Part shown: piece by piece, positions 1 through 11,382 of the stretch | How the letters are laid out: every line of letters starts with the position of its first letter | Numbering within the stretch: the stretch's first letter is position 1 | NCBI GenBank assembly: GCA_014529385.2 | Contig: CM043960.1 | Location: 31,979,396-32,043,395, forward strand | Length of the DNA: 64,000 nt | Reading direction: 5' to 3' | From: Adiantum capillus-veneris | Taxonomy: Eukaryota > Streptophyta > Polypodiopsida > Polypodiales > Pteridaceae | The notes under the pieces: model-generated | What the model saw: only the letters and a program-made list of their open reading frames with translations | Database searches by the model: none | Told to the model about the DNA's origin: nothing | Position numbers and translations under genes: made by a program

Positions 1-904
1 CCAAGAGGCAAAGGGGTCCAATGAGAGTTTAGTTTAATTATTTAATTACCTAAAGCTCTCACAAAAGGGGAAATGGGGACACATGTCAGAAGGCTATCAC
101 TTATGCTGCTTAATAGTCATTGGCTTGACTTGGGGAGAGCCAATGAGGGCTCAGCAAGAGCAAATAGCAAGAGGGCTCGCCCAAGAGAGAGAGGGGGCTG
201 ATTTTTGCAAGGCATTATCACACACACACTCACACAATCTCATGTGTGAAGAAAGAGAAGACTATATCTTCCCAAGCTTTAATGGAGAGCTCATCACCTA
301 CTCCAAGCTTGTGAGATAGAAGCCTACATCGACACACTCTTGGCATGTGGATGCAAATCCAACCAAGAGCCAAGCTTCAATGCATGCTCATCTCCTCTAC
401 CAAGCTAATTACTAAGCTAAGCTATGCTAATATGAGTGATTATGTGAGGAGATGTACATCTTTCTCGTAAGATACTCCTTCTTCCTCTCAATCTACTCTC
501 ATACCCTGCTAGCTCTAACCATCTTCGAAGGTGTGTGAGGTCTTGGGTCTGAGAACGAGGATAATTCAAGTTGTGTTTGCTAAGTGTTTTGCTTAGTGCA
601 TGAAGCTTTCATCTTCATTGCACTAGCTAGACTTGAAGGAACACAAAGAATTGTATTGTACAATGTCTCTCTTGATGGGAGAAACCATAATACAAAGCCT
701 TTTGGAGGGGGGACCGGCTCCATGCAAATCCGGTCCTCAACTATTGTCATTAGCTTAATTTCTCTCTCTTTTGAAAGTATTGTCGATGCTATCTAACTAG
801 GTGTTATGGTTTTTGTTTCTCTCTCCACGCAAGCACTCTTGTAATTCTCATTAGGAATCTATTCTAATGAAATGCCCACTATGTTCATGCTCATTTCCGC
901 TACA
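1..904 (+). mobile_element. Partial gypsy LTR (family G1), left end outside window
   Basis: This segment matches, in sense orientation, the later part of the LTR carried by the gypsy elements at 22659-24129 (+), 40654-42226 (-) and 52965-54582 (-). Shared landmarks are the stretch around 595-745 (a block ending in GGACCGGCTCC) and the region after it. It ends with TACA at about 904. No tRNA primer site follows, so it is either a 3' LTR or a solo LTR whose body lies left of the window. Short open frames in it are not genes. The family assignment is firm because several in-window copies can be compared. Confidence 0.8.
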
Positions 905-935
905 CACAAGTTATTAGGCCATTAAATGTTACATA

Positions 936-939
<4 letters not shown>

Positions 940-1007
<68 letters not shown>
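940..1007. repeat. (TG)n followed by (AG)n microsatellite
   Basis: About 50 bp of TG repeat runs directly into about 16 bp of AG repeat. It lies just downstream of the gypsy LTR end. Confidence 0.98.
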
Positions 1008-1203
1008 ACCTTTATGATTGCCCCTAGACATGACGGGTCATCATGTCTCACGTCAGTGCCCCTCTGCTCACAGCTCCTTACCGAGGCCCAATGCCCATAG
1101 CTATGGTGTGCTCTAGTGGGTGCTCTCATTGTCACACTCACTCAAACTCGAGTATTGAGTTTGAATCATTTTAGGCACATAAATTTTTTAATAATAAAAA
1201 TAA

Positions 1204-1633
1204 AACTCGACGAGTTACTTGATGAATGGATGTTGACCACGTAGCTCGTCAAGTTACTTGGCAATCATTCATGTAGCACGCTCACGCAACTCGACGAGTT
1301 ACATGTGGTGATAGTGTCATGCCACATAACTTGCCGCGCTACATGAGCATGGTGACTTGATGACCACGTTGGACCGCTATGAGGTGCCACGTTGGCATAC
1401 ATGTAACTCGGCAAGTTATGTGTGCATCCTACATGGATAGCCACATGGCACCAAGCTTGAAGCCAAGTAGGAATCCCACGTAACTCGACGAGTTACGTGG
1501 CTGGTCCACCATGGCAGGGACGTGGAATTCTATTCCTGCCATCTTGGAGTGGACACATATCTCATCGAGTTATGTGGCCATGCCACGCGTCACACGTGAG
1601 TGCTTTGTGAGCGAGGGTATCTTGACGAGTTAG
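1204..1633. repeat. Cluster of short palindromes, consensus AACTCGNCGAGTTAC
   Basis: Eight copies or degenerate copies of a 13-15 bp palindromic motif lie near 1204, 1243, 1288, 1328, 1405, 1482, 1560 and 1619. The copy at 1476-1500 extends to a perfect 25-nt palindrome with a central A and CCACG/CGTGG ends. Spacing is irregular (about 40-85 bp), so it is not a simple tandem array. I do not recognise the family. Transposon subterminal repeats or a protein-binding array are possible. Confidence 0.75.
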
Positions 1634-3651
1634 CCGCATGGGGGATGTCATGCTAGGGTGGGGACTGCGAGAAGTGGGTACACTTGATCATGCATACACC
1701 CAAATCAAGCTAGAAACAAGGGAAAAAAGGTTAACCACCACCCTACCCTTAGAAACAGTAGCTCTAGATTTTCTATATCATCTAGCCCGAAGGGTAAAGG
1801 AACTGAGATGAATGATGGAGAGGAACTAAGGACTCTCATAAGAAAGAAAAACTAGACAAAGGAAGGATCATTTGCCAAAAGGTGGGCTATTGATATTGAA
1901 GCAGGGAAAATCCCACCTTCCTCTATTGGTGCACACTCTATTATATGGTCATTGCTTCCTTAAGCACAATTGAAGCTAAGGTATATTTGGACCCATTTGC
2001 TATAAAATGTCCAAGAAGAAGTGGAATCCATCAAATTCTATCAAAGGTTGACTATGCTCAAAGACACATAAAATCGAAGCTTGTCCAATTGAAGCAAAGC
2101 TAGTCAAAAGTGCTTCAACAATAGAATGAGGTCGTGAGAAAGAGCTCCACAAAAGGGAAAAATATTGTGTTTGGCAATTAAAAAATAATAATTAAAAACT
2201 TGGATTGCTATCTATTAGATAGAAAATTGCAACAGAAGACTATGAAAAGTTGATTGAAAAACCGGAAAAAAAAGAGAAAGAGATGCTTAAAAAGTACCTA
2301 AAGAAGGAGAAAGCTAGTGAGCTCACCATAGAGAAGATCATGGAAAGGCAAAAGAAAATATACATGGATCTAAATGAGGCAGCAGAAAGATCAAATGTGG
2401 TGGCACAAGAAAATGCAAAAATTAAGGTCCAATGGGTTGTTCTTCAACAACCAAAGAATTTAGTGGAAGAAGGCTAATCTCCATCCCCATCCAAGAGACT
2501 CTAATGAAATCTTTGGCCATCACAACCATAGGGAGCCACAATATCAAACCTCAACCACCCATTCTAAATCAAAATCAAAAGGCAATTTGAGAATAAGACA
2601 AGCTTTTCGAGAGAGAACAACAGGGTGGCTCTGACTAGCTGAATGCAAAAGATCTACTTTTAATGCAAAAGATGAGGATTTGAAGTTTAAACATCGAAGC
2701 AATGGAAGAAGAAATGATTGTATACCTTTTTATTTTAATATTGTCACACTAAATTCCATGTTGCTTAATAGCAATCCATCGTTATGTAGCACTTACATTA
2801 ATTTTTAAAAATAATCTTCATCGTGAAAATAATAATGTAACTGATAGACTTATCTCAATACTGTGATTGCATCTTTGGTGCCATCAAAATCTTTAAACTT
2901 AAATGTTTTACTGCTAATTTTACTCTCTCTAGGCATTATTGTAGTTTTACTATGTGCAAAATACAATAACTAATCTTCCAATTCAATATGTCACATGCAC
3001 CTTATGAAAATAATTAGTGCACGTGTATTCATTGTTTAGTGATTGTGGCTATTGCAAGTAAGGGTGTGCCATGAGTGTATACTTTAATTAATAAAATGTG
3101 CATGCAAAATAGACTACTATAGAACAACAAAAATATTGAGCTGTGGTGTAGCAATCAATCGTCAAAATTCTTGATTGGTTTTTGAGAAAAAAAAAGTGGT
3201 AATTGGTACATTCAGAACCTGACATTTGGAGAGCCCAAAAGATATTTTTTTCTTTGCTTGCATTTAGTCCCAAATTGCTAGCTTTATGTGCAACAATTTT
3301 GATCATTTGTGAAGTTGATGAGATAAAAGGATTTCACTAACTGAATTTCCACTTTGGAACTTTCCAAGTGAAAATTGATATTTTTAAATTATAATTTCTA
3401 CATCAATTTCAAAAATTGAAATCCTTTAATAACCTTTCGAAAGCTAAAGTTATCAAAGTCCAAAACTTTGAGGAAAATTCTCTTTTGTAGCCTTCAAAAG
3501 CTGGTATAAAGGGGACAAAGTGGAGATAACCAAATTGTAAAAGCCAAATTTTGTTTGGCCAAAACCCACTTTTAGTCAAAAAATGCGAAAGCAATATGCA
3601 AAATCAATGAGTAGATAATGTATAACTTGTGAGGACGACGAGCGAATAGGG
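1634..3651. other. Non-genic DNA, no convincing gene
   Basis: AT-rich sequence without recognisable element ends. A 75-codon frame at 2250-2477 (+) is lysine/glutamate rich and could form a coiled coil. It has no recognisable domain and is probably chance or a relic. The last five bases of the following stretch (3652-3656, AGAGA) are the left target duplication of the copia element starting at 3657. Confidence 0.5.
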
Positions 3652-3656
3652 AGAGA

Positions 3657-3796
3657 TGTTGGGATTCAGACCAACTTGCCGGACATCCCACTTACTACTA
3701 ACCCATCTACTAACATAACTATTATACACTTATTCTTTAATACAACAGAATAAGGAGCTGCAACAGGATAACGTTGTTGTGCGCTCCACCCAAAGC

Positions 3797-3873
<77 letters not shown>

Positions 3874-3904
3874 GCACTCGCACACGCTTCCTGCGGCACC
3901 TTCA
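3657..3904 (+). repeat. 5' LTR of copia C1a
   Basis: Starts TGTTGGGATTCAG and ends CACCTTCA. It holds a 70-bp (CT)n tract at 3799-3868. It matches 9167-9396 and 30423-30669, with the CT tract as the most variable part. Confidence 0.93.
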
Positions 3905-3906
3905 AC

Positions 3907-3913
3907 TGGTATC
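3907..3913 (+). promoter_or_regulatory. Truncated tRNA-iMet primer binding site of C1a
   Basis: Only TGGTATC remains after the 5' LTR. The sister copy at 30672 reads TGGTATCAGAGC followed by TAGGTTTG. Here about eight bases are missing, so the primer site is crippled. Confidence 0.8.
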
Positions 3914-5015
3914 GTTTGTGCTTGTCGTTTTCGCGTCCGCGTGCGCGCGCTTTCAAAAGTGCAAACGGGTTTTCGATTTCAGCATCGACAAATTCAACGT
4001 TCCGAGAGCGTTTCCATCAGGTGTCCTGTGTCCAGTGTCCAGGGGTTTTACTCCCCTTTTGAAGTTGTTCGTGCAGTCGAAAGCTTCATTAGAGCTACGC
4101 TTCAGGAGTTGTATTTTTTCAACTCCACTTTTGCTACAGATACAGATACAGGTACAAGACACAGGTGCAGGTTGTTCAGAGACTATTTTGGGATGGTATA
4201 TAGCCGTTTTATGGCTATTATGTGCTATTGAGATGGTGTTTATGGGATGATTAGGACCACTTTTCGCCATCGACAATGTCTCGGGTTTTTCAGGCATCCA
4301 TCTCCTCACAGGTTCTTGCATACATACAGGACATCCAGGTTTCTTACAAGTTGCAGTATTTAGCATCAACACAGATTTCAGTGGGAGTATTTTATGCGCA
4401 TATGCATTGTTTTGGCACTTTTGATAGTGCTTGAGCTCTTTTGAGAGCGGTTTTACTCCTCGCAGGGATTTGTTTACTGCTTGCACTTTTGTTTGGCGCA
4501 TGTTTGAGCGCGTATATTGCACCTTGTAGTATTGTTGACAGTGGATGTACGTTGAGTTGATGAAAATGCCATGTGTACCTTTTGGAGCCGATTTGGCTTG
4601 TTTCTGGCAGTCCCGACTGTTTCTGAGACTCGATTTGGAGGCTCTTTCTAAGACTGGGCTGGTTTCTTGTCTGCATAACCTTTTGTGAGGATCGATAGCG
4701 TGAGGTTTTCTTGAGTTGGGAGATTCTCGAATGTTGAGATCCTTTCGGTGATACAGGTTTTTGGAGTACCCCTTTTTTGTGGCCTCACCATAGGACATGT
4801 ATACAGAGGGCTAGGTGCATTTGACGCCATGTTGGCAGTCTTGGGTCAGCTTTTGACTTTTTATGCACAGTTAGTGGTTGATGCGCCTGTCTTATGCTCT
4901 GAGAGCATTACTTTTTATGCGTTACTGATCTCTTGTGACAGTTTTGGATTGAGATTCTGTCAGTTTTTCTGGGGAAACTCTGCCAATTTTTATCCAATAT
5001 CTTTAGCTTGCAGCC
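3914..5015 (+). other. Long 5' leader of copia C1a
   Basis: About 1.1 kb between primer site and gag start. It contains no sense ORF. The complementary strand is open for 281 codons (4798 down to 3953), reported as a finding. The same leader is present in copy C1b (30684-31059 plus 37341-38067), where the antisense frame is broken into shorter pieces. A diverged relative occurs at 60794-61030 on the minus strand. Confidence 0.8.
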
Positions 5016-8000
5016 ATGTCATCTAGTGGTGAAAAGGATATTTACAATATCCGAAAATTTGATGGGACGAATTTTGCTATCTAGAAAGAGCAGATTCAAG
5101 ATGTTCTTATACAAAAAGGCCAACTGGATCCTATCATGGAGCGCCCAGAGGGCAAGTATACAGATGTTGAGTGGGAGAAACTTGATGCTAAGGCCAAATC
5201 TACCCTCCAGTTGCATTTGGCCGAATCTGTGTACTTTACTATAGTTGGAAAAAGGACTACTAGAGATGTATGGGATAAGTTGTGTTCCAGTTATGAGAAC
5301 AAAAATGCCACTAATAAGGTTTTCATAATGAAGAAGTTGTTTGACCTTCGTATAAAGGAAGAGGGTACTATTTCTACTCACATTAATGAGTTCAATATCA
5401 TTTTCACTCAGTTGACCACTCAGGGTTTGGTCTTCGATGAGGAAATCAAATGTATATTCTTGCTATGCAGTTTACCCTCGTCTTGGGATACGTTATGTAC
5501 TGCGATTAGCAACTCAGCACCTGGTACCGGTCTAGTGTACAATGACGTCCTTGGTAGTCTGTTTACCGAGAAGATTTGCAGGAAATCTCTCGAAGGCAAG
5601 AAAGATGGTGATGTGTATGTTGCTAGTGATAGACAGAGGGGTCGCACTCAAAGTCGTGCCAAAAGCAAAGAACGTGGGGGCTCACGCAGTAAGTCTCAGG
5701 GTTCTATGCATAATGTCGAGTGCTATCACTGTCAGAAAAAAGGGCATGTGAAGAAGGATTGCAGGAAATGGCAGCAAAGCAAGAAGGATAAACAATCCGG
5801 TGAAACTTCTAAGTCTGATGATTCAAACAAGGGCAAAGCAAAGTTAGAGGAGATCAATGTGCTAGAGTCCTCAAATGCTCCTATTGTAGAGACTCTTCCA
5901 GCGATTGTTATGCCACTTACCTCTGACGTATTGGTCTTCACAACAGATCTACCTGTCAAGGCTCTTGTTATAGAAGATGCGCAGTATGCACAAAATTGGA
6001 TAGTAGATTCTGGTGCGAGTTTCCATGTGACACCACATAGAGAGTGGTTGTCTACTTATTCTCACTCTTGTGGGAAAGTGAGACTTGGTGATGCTTATGA
6101 ACTAGACATTGAGGGTGTCGAAAACGTCAAATTGCATCTAAGGAATGGCACGCACTTTACGTTATGTAATGTCAGACATGTGTCCAAGTTGACTAAAAGC
6201 TTGATTTCTGTTGGTTAGCTTGATGATTTGGGCTACAACACCACATTTGGCAATGGTACGCAAAGGTAATCTTGTTGTACTCAGAGGTCAGAAGCATGGT
6301 ACCTTGTATTCCATGCATGTGTCAGATGTTGATCGTGATTACATATCTATAGGCGAGCTGCCGTTTACTGAGTTGTGGCATTTCCGGCTAGGTCATATTA
6401 GCCAAAAAGGAATGAGAACTCTGACTCATTTTGGCTACTTATCTATCTTGTCTTATGTTGACTTTGCTGTTTGAGAGCACTGTATCTATGGGAAACATAC
6501 TAGGTCCGTGCACTTACCATTGGGTTAAAAGCGAGCTGAACCTCTAGATTTAGTGCATAGTGATGTTTGTGGTCCTATGTCAACCAAATCTCTAGGGGGG
6601 CCCAGCTATTTTGTGACATTCATAGATGACTCTACTCGAAAGGTGTAGGCATATCCTTTGAAACATAAGGATCAAGTTCTTCCTGTGTTCCAAATTTTTT
6701 TAGCACTCGTTGAGAATTAGTTTGGCAAGAAACTCAAGAGGTTGCTGACTGACAACGGTGGAGAGTATGTCTCCAAGGAGTTTGACAATTTCTGTGCTAA
6801 AAGAGGGATTAAAAGGCAGTTTATTGCACCATACACACCAGCTCAGAATGGAGTTGTTGAGCGCATGAATTGTACGATTCAGGAAAGACTCACATCCATG
6901 CTTTCTAGGGCAAATCTCACACAAGGCTTTTGGGTAGAAGGCGTCTTGACCACAGTGCACATTATAAATTGTTCACCTAGTATGCCATTGAATTATGAGA
7001 TTCCATAAGAGTTATGGTTTAAACATAAGCCCCACTATGACCATCTCCGTGTTTTTGGTTGTGAAGCTTATGCTCACGTGCCTAAACAACTTCGCCAAAA
7101 GTTAGAGCCAAAGTCACACAAATGTATTTTCATTGGATATGGTGCATATGGATATTTTCATTTGCCTACACAACTTCGCCAAAAGTTAGAGCCAAAGTCA
7201 CACAAATGTATTTTCATTGAATATGGTGCAGATGGAGAGATGGGATATCGTCTCTGGCACCCAGAATCTCATCGAGTCATCCATAGTTCAGATGTGATCT
7301 TCAATGAGTCGAAGATGCATAAACAACCTATCAAGGAAATAGATATTCGAAGAGTCACTTTTGAGGATGTTGCCTCAGAGACAATGAAATCAACTCAGTC
7401 GGCTAGTGATGTACCTTCCACTAGCAATGCTCCAGAGGGAGCGGATAGCAATGGTTAAGGAGTGAGACGGTCTACTAGAGTCTCTCGTCCACCTGCGCGT
7501 TTTGATCCAGGTCTTGATTACATCATGTTGACCAATTGCGGTGAGCCAAGCTGCTACCAAGAAGCCATGATGACGGATGATGTGGTGAAGTGGGAGCAGG
7601 CTATAGAATCTGAGTATAACTCGATTCTGGCTAATGACACTTGGGACTTGGTAGAACTGCCAAATGATGTGAAAGCTTTACCTTGCAAATGGGTTTACAA
7701 GAAGAAATTTACCTTAGGTGATCCAAATCCAAAGTACAAGGCTAGACTTGTAGCCAAAGGGTTCAAACAGCAAAAGGGAGTCGATTTTGATGAAATCTTC
7801 TCGCCTGCGGTCAAGATGACTACACTTAGAACTGTCCTTGGTCTTGTAGCGATTGAGGATATGGAACTTGTCCAAATGGATGTGAAGACAACATTTCTTC
7901 ACGAGGATCTTGATGAGGATGTTTACTTGCAACAGTCTGAAGGGTTTGTTCAGGAGAATGCATCTCGTGAGGAGCTAGTATGTAAGCTCAAAAAGGCACT

Positions 8001-9097
8001 TTATGTCTTAAAGTAGGGTTCGAAGCAGTGGTATCATAAATTTGATGCATGTATGAGGTCTCAAGGATATAAAAGGAGCGAAGAGGATCACTGCTTGTAC
8101 ACAAGAAAGCTAGATGATGGCTCGATGATCATTCTAGTTTTGTATGTTGATGACATGCTTATAGCTGGGAAATCCATTGCGGAAATTGCCAACTTGAAGA
8201 AAACATTTAGCAATAATTTTGCAATGAAGATTTGGGGGATGCTACACACTTTCTTGGCATGCGAATCAGAAGAGATCGCAAACATTGTATTCTTGAGTTA
8301 TCTCAAGAAACATACATTGAGAAAGTTTTGCAACGTTTCAATATGCAGGGGGGAAAGCATTGAGTACCCCAATGCAGGCATTCTTGAAACTCAGCAAGGA
8401 AGATGCACCCAAATCTGATGTTGAGCGAGCTGAAATGGCTAAGGTACCATATTCTTCGGCAGTGGGCAGTCTCATGTATGCTATGGTGGCCACAAGACCA
8501 GGCATTGCTTTTGCAGTGGGAGTAGTGAGCCGATATATGGCAAATCCTAGCAGCAAGCATTGGGAAGCAGTGAAGCACATTCTTAGGTACCTCAAAGGTA
8601 CGGTCGGTAGGCGTTTACGCCTCGGGAACAGTGATGCATCCGTCATGGGTTATGCGGATGCAGACTATGCGGGTTGTGTTGACAATATGAGATCGACATC
8701 TGGCTGTGTCTTCATATTTGTTGGAGCAGCAGTATCTTGGAGGTTATGTCTTCAAGATTTTACGTCGTCTTCCACTACGGAAACAGAGTACGTTGCATTG
8801 CCAGATGCAAGTAAAGAGGCTGCATGGTTATCTCGCTTGGTTAGAAATCTTGGCATTGATGAGACTCCAGTGATATATTGTGATAGTCATAGTGCTCTTG
8901 CATTGGCAAGGAATCCCATGTTTCACTCCAAATCGAAACACATTGAAATCAGGTATCATCTCGTGAGAGATTTCTTGGCCAAAAAGCTCATTGATTTGGT
9001 CAAGGTACACAATGATGACAACCCAGCAGATGCTTTGACAAAAGGCTTAGCTTTGGAGTGGTTTACACATTGCATTGAGTTGATGGGTATATGTTGA
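5016..9097 (+). pseudogene. Copia C1a gag-pol polyprotein, multiply disrupted
   Basis: Starts at ATG 5016 (MSSSGEKD), supported by the intact start of copy C1b at 38068. The order is a Tork-like gag domain, a CCHC knuckle at about 5730-5770, protease motif VDSGASFH near 6003, pre-integrase HHCC region about 6370-6500, integrase core with FIDDS and NGGEY near 6625 and 6760, RT with KWVYKK near 7690 and YVDDM near 8142, and RNase H with YADADYAGC near 8655. The end is at 9097. Premature stops lie at 5082, 6216, 6472, 6526, 6646, 6718, 7006, 7456 and 8014. Frameshifts occur near 6245 and 8238. The stop at 5082 is TAG where C1b has TGG. Several others fit CAG-to-TAG changes at conserved glutamines. 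There is also an in-frame 84-bp duplication at 7087. The gene is not functional. Confidence 0.92.
7087..7254 (+). repeat. In-frame 84-bp tandem duplication in the C1a integrase region
   Basis: CAACTTCGCCAAAAG starts at 7087 and again at 7171. About 70 of 84 bases match closely. The period is 28 codons, so the frame is kept and the peptide LRQKLEPKSHKCIFI appears twice. The related element at 61640-64000 has only one copy. Confidence 0.93.
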
Positions 9098-9153
9098 AGC
9101 CACTAGATTGCTTCACGGTTGTACATACCAGGTCACTTGGGCTGCGTTGGCCT

Positions 9154-9166
9154 TCAAGTGGGAGTT
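9154..9166 (+). promoter_or_regulatory. Polypurine tract of copia C1a
   Basis: The purine-rich run AAGTGGGAG lies directly before the 3' LTR at 9167, as expected for the plus-strand primer of reverse transcription. Confidence 0.7.
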
Positions 9167-9309
9167 TGTTGGGATTCAAGCCAACTGGCCGGACATCCCA
9201 CTTACTACTAACCCATCTACTAACATAACTATTATACACTTATTCTTTAATAAACAGAATAAGGAGCTACAAACAGAATAACGTTGTTGTGTGCTCCACC
9301 CAAAGCAGG

Positions 9310-9361
<52 letters not shown>

Positions 9362-9396
9362 TCTTGCACTCGCACACGCTTCCTGCGGCACCTTGA
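9167..9396 (+). repeat. 3' LTR of copia C1a
   Basis: Starts TGTTGGGATTCA and ends CACCTTGA. It holds an interrupted (CT)n tract at 9310-9359, shorter than in the 5' LTR. The target duplication AGAGA follows at 9397-9401. Confidence 0.93.
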
Positions 9397-9401
9397 AGAG
9401 A

Positions 9402-10085
9402 GACATGCATCTTGATACAAAGTTGTTTTCAAGCCAAGGTGAAGAAGGGGAATTTCTTCCTTGTTCTTGGGTAAGCATGCTTGGAGCAAGATAAAGTTGA
9501 TTTGCAAAAACTTGAAGGTGTCTGTATAAGATCTTCTTCACACATAATTTGTCGAGAGCTTTATTAAGAGTAATTTTCCATAGACCGGCCACGAGCTTTC
9601 CTTCTTTTTCAAAAACTAGCTCTCCTCTTCAAATTCCCCTTATTGCATTTTCAGGTTACTTCAACCAATCAAAGCTTGTAATATATTGAATTTTTGTTTG
9701 GGCTTCAATTCGATTTCCCAGTAAGATCAACTTAAGACTCCTCTTCCTTACCAAATTTCCTCTATTTGCCTCTTTGAAGAATAGACAAGATCTTGATAGT
9801 CCCACAATTGCTTCCAAGGTTGACAAACACAAGATTCTTAAATGGATTAAGAAACTTTGTAGCTAAACAAAGTTATTCCTATTTGATTTGATTGCATACA
9901 ATCAATGCAAGGGGATTTTCCTCTTTAGTTCCTTGGTTAGTTCCAAGACATACCCAAGGATGAATTACAAATCCAATTATCACTAATTTCCTTTGTTGAA
10001 TCCAAAGCTTTTCATGTGCTGATATTTGTTGATTTTCAATCAACTAATGCCAAACCACTGCACCGAAGCTAACCACATTGTTGGC
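9402..10085. other. Non-genic DNA
   Basis: Original insertion-site DNA right of C1a. No open frame or recognisable element end was found here. Confidence 0.5.
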
Positions 10086-10089
10086 ACAA

Positions 10090-10670
10090 GGGGAAGCCAA
10101 GAACCTCCTCCAAGCTCTTCTTACAAAAAGTTCATTTCACCTCTTTGATCTATATGTATGCCAAGTGTGGTGCATTTGCTAGAGCACAAGTCATTGGCAA
10201 GCTTTTATATGAGATGTTGTCCTTGAACTACAATCATTCAAGACTATGTCCAACATGGACATGGCAAAACACCTCTAGGTATGCCAAGTGTGGTGAACTT
10301 ACAAGAGTACAATAAGTTGTTGATGAGATTTTGATTTGAGATGTCATATTTGAAAGCTTATCTTTCATCTCATAGACTATGCCTATTTTAAGGTATGTTC
10401 AACATGGACAAGGCAAACAAGATCTATTGGTGAGTATATTGAGTGTGATACACTTGTCAAGAAGTTAGTTCATGATCCTCTAGAGTGAAACTCATGGATT
10501 GTGTTGATTAAAAGGTACATTGACACTATGAGCTGGGCAAAAAAGCTTTTCATACTTTCTGTTGGATCCAAAGTGAAAAATTCTACCTATGCTTTCATCT
10601 TGAAGGCGTGCAATATTATGGAAGAAGCTAACATGGTCAAGCATTTTGCAGGAAAGATTACTTGAGAACA
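10090..10670 (+). pseudogene. Relic of a PPR (pentatricopeptide repeat) gene
   Basis: Translation gives hallmark fragments of plant PLS-type PPR proteins in the usual order. SLIYMYAKCGAFARAQ is at 10142 and RYAKCGELTRVQ at 10277, with a stop after it. YVQHGHGK is near 10245 and YVQHGQGK near 10396, in other frames. AFILKACNIMEEAN is at 10591. PPR proteins bind organellar RNA and act in editing or processing. Here stops and frame changes between the fragments show a decayed gene or retrocopy. Only about two repeat units remain. The motif matches are from memory of the family, and a profile search would be decisive. Confidence 0.6.
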
Positions 10671-11201
10671 ACAAATACTTTAAGGGAACCTAAGTGCAAT
10701 CCTTAGGGGGGCAATATGCATGATGGAGAGTGGGAGTGCACCATCTAGCAAAAGACTAAAGAAGCAACAATGGGTTCCCATAACATGTAGCAAAGGGAGG
10801 CAAATGCAAGCCAAATTTGCACTCATTTTGGCTCAATGAGTAAGCCTACTTAGAAAGAGAAATATGTGATTAATTATCTGACTATTTTAAGATGTTTCTA
10901 CTTAGGTCACACCATTGCAAAGCAACCTTTGATTTATTGGGCATAGGCTATGGTGCAATTTTATCACACTCATAGGGTGGCAGACTAGTGACCATGGCCT
11001 AACATGTGTATACTCTCAGGTTTTATTTCTTTGCAATATATTTTTCAATTCTAGTACATCGTTAATATATACTATTATGAATTTCCCTCTTTATAGCATG
11101 CGAGGCCTCCTCACTATTGCAGCTTGTAAGATGAAAGAGGAGGACATGGTAACCCAAATACTTTTTTAGGAGTGCATCAATCAATTCATGGAAGGGCATA
11201 G

Positions 11202-11251
<50 letters not shown>

Positions 11252-11350
11252 ACCCTTTCTAGCTTGATGGCACTTGCATTGTTATTCATGTGGGTTGCAC
11301 ACATGTATCCCAAGCACACATATTCTACGTTGTGTGTACTAATCAATCGA

Positions 11351-11382
<32 letters not shown>

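Larger units (their letters stand above)
3657..9396 (+). mobile_element. Complete but dead Ty1/copia element C1a (Tork/Tnt1-like)
   Basis: A 5.74-kb LTR retrotransposon with two related LTRs (3657-3904 and 9167-9396), both starting TGTTGGGATTCA and both carrying a (CT)n tract. It has a primer-site remnant after the 5' LTR, a purine tract before the 3' LTR, and gag-protease-integrase-RT-RNase H order, which defines copia. The 5-bp flanks are identical: AGAGA at 3652-3656 and 9397-9401. The 3' LTR ends in GA instead of CA. The coding frame has about nine premature stops and at least two frameshifts, so the copy cannot move by itself. The Tork/Tnt1-like assignment rests on resemblance of gag and integrase and is an inference. 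A second copy (C1b) starts at 30423. Confidence 0.93.

Noticed and set aside
3774-4250. Frames of 150-158 codons beginning with long Ser-Leu runs
   Set aside because: They start in the (CT)n tract of the C1a LTR and run into its leader. Their composition is explained by the microsatellite, not by coding.
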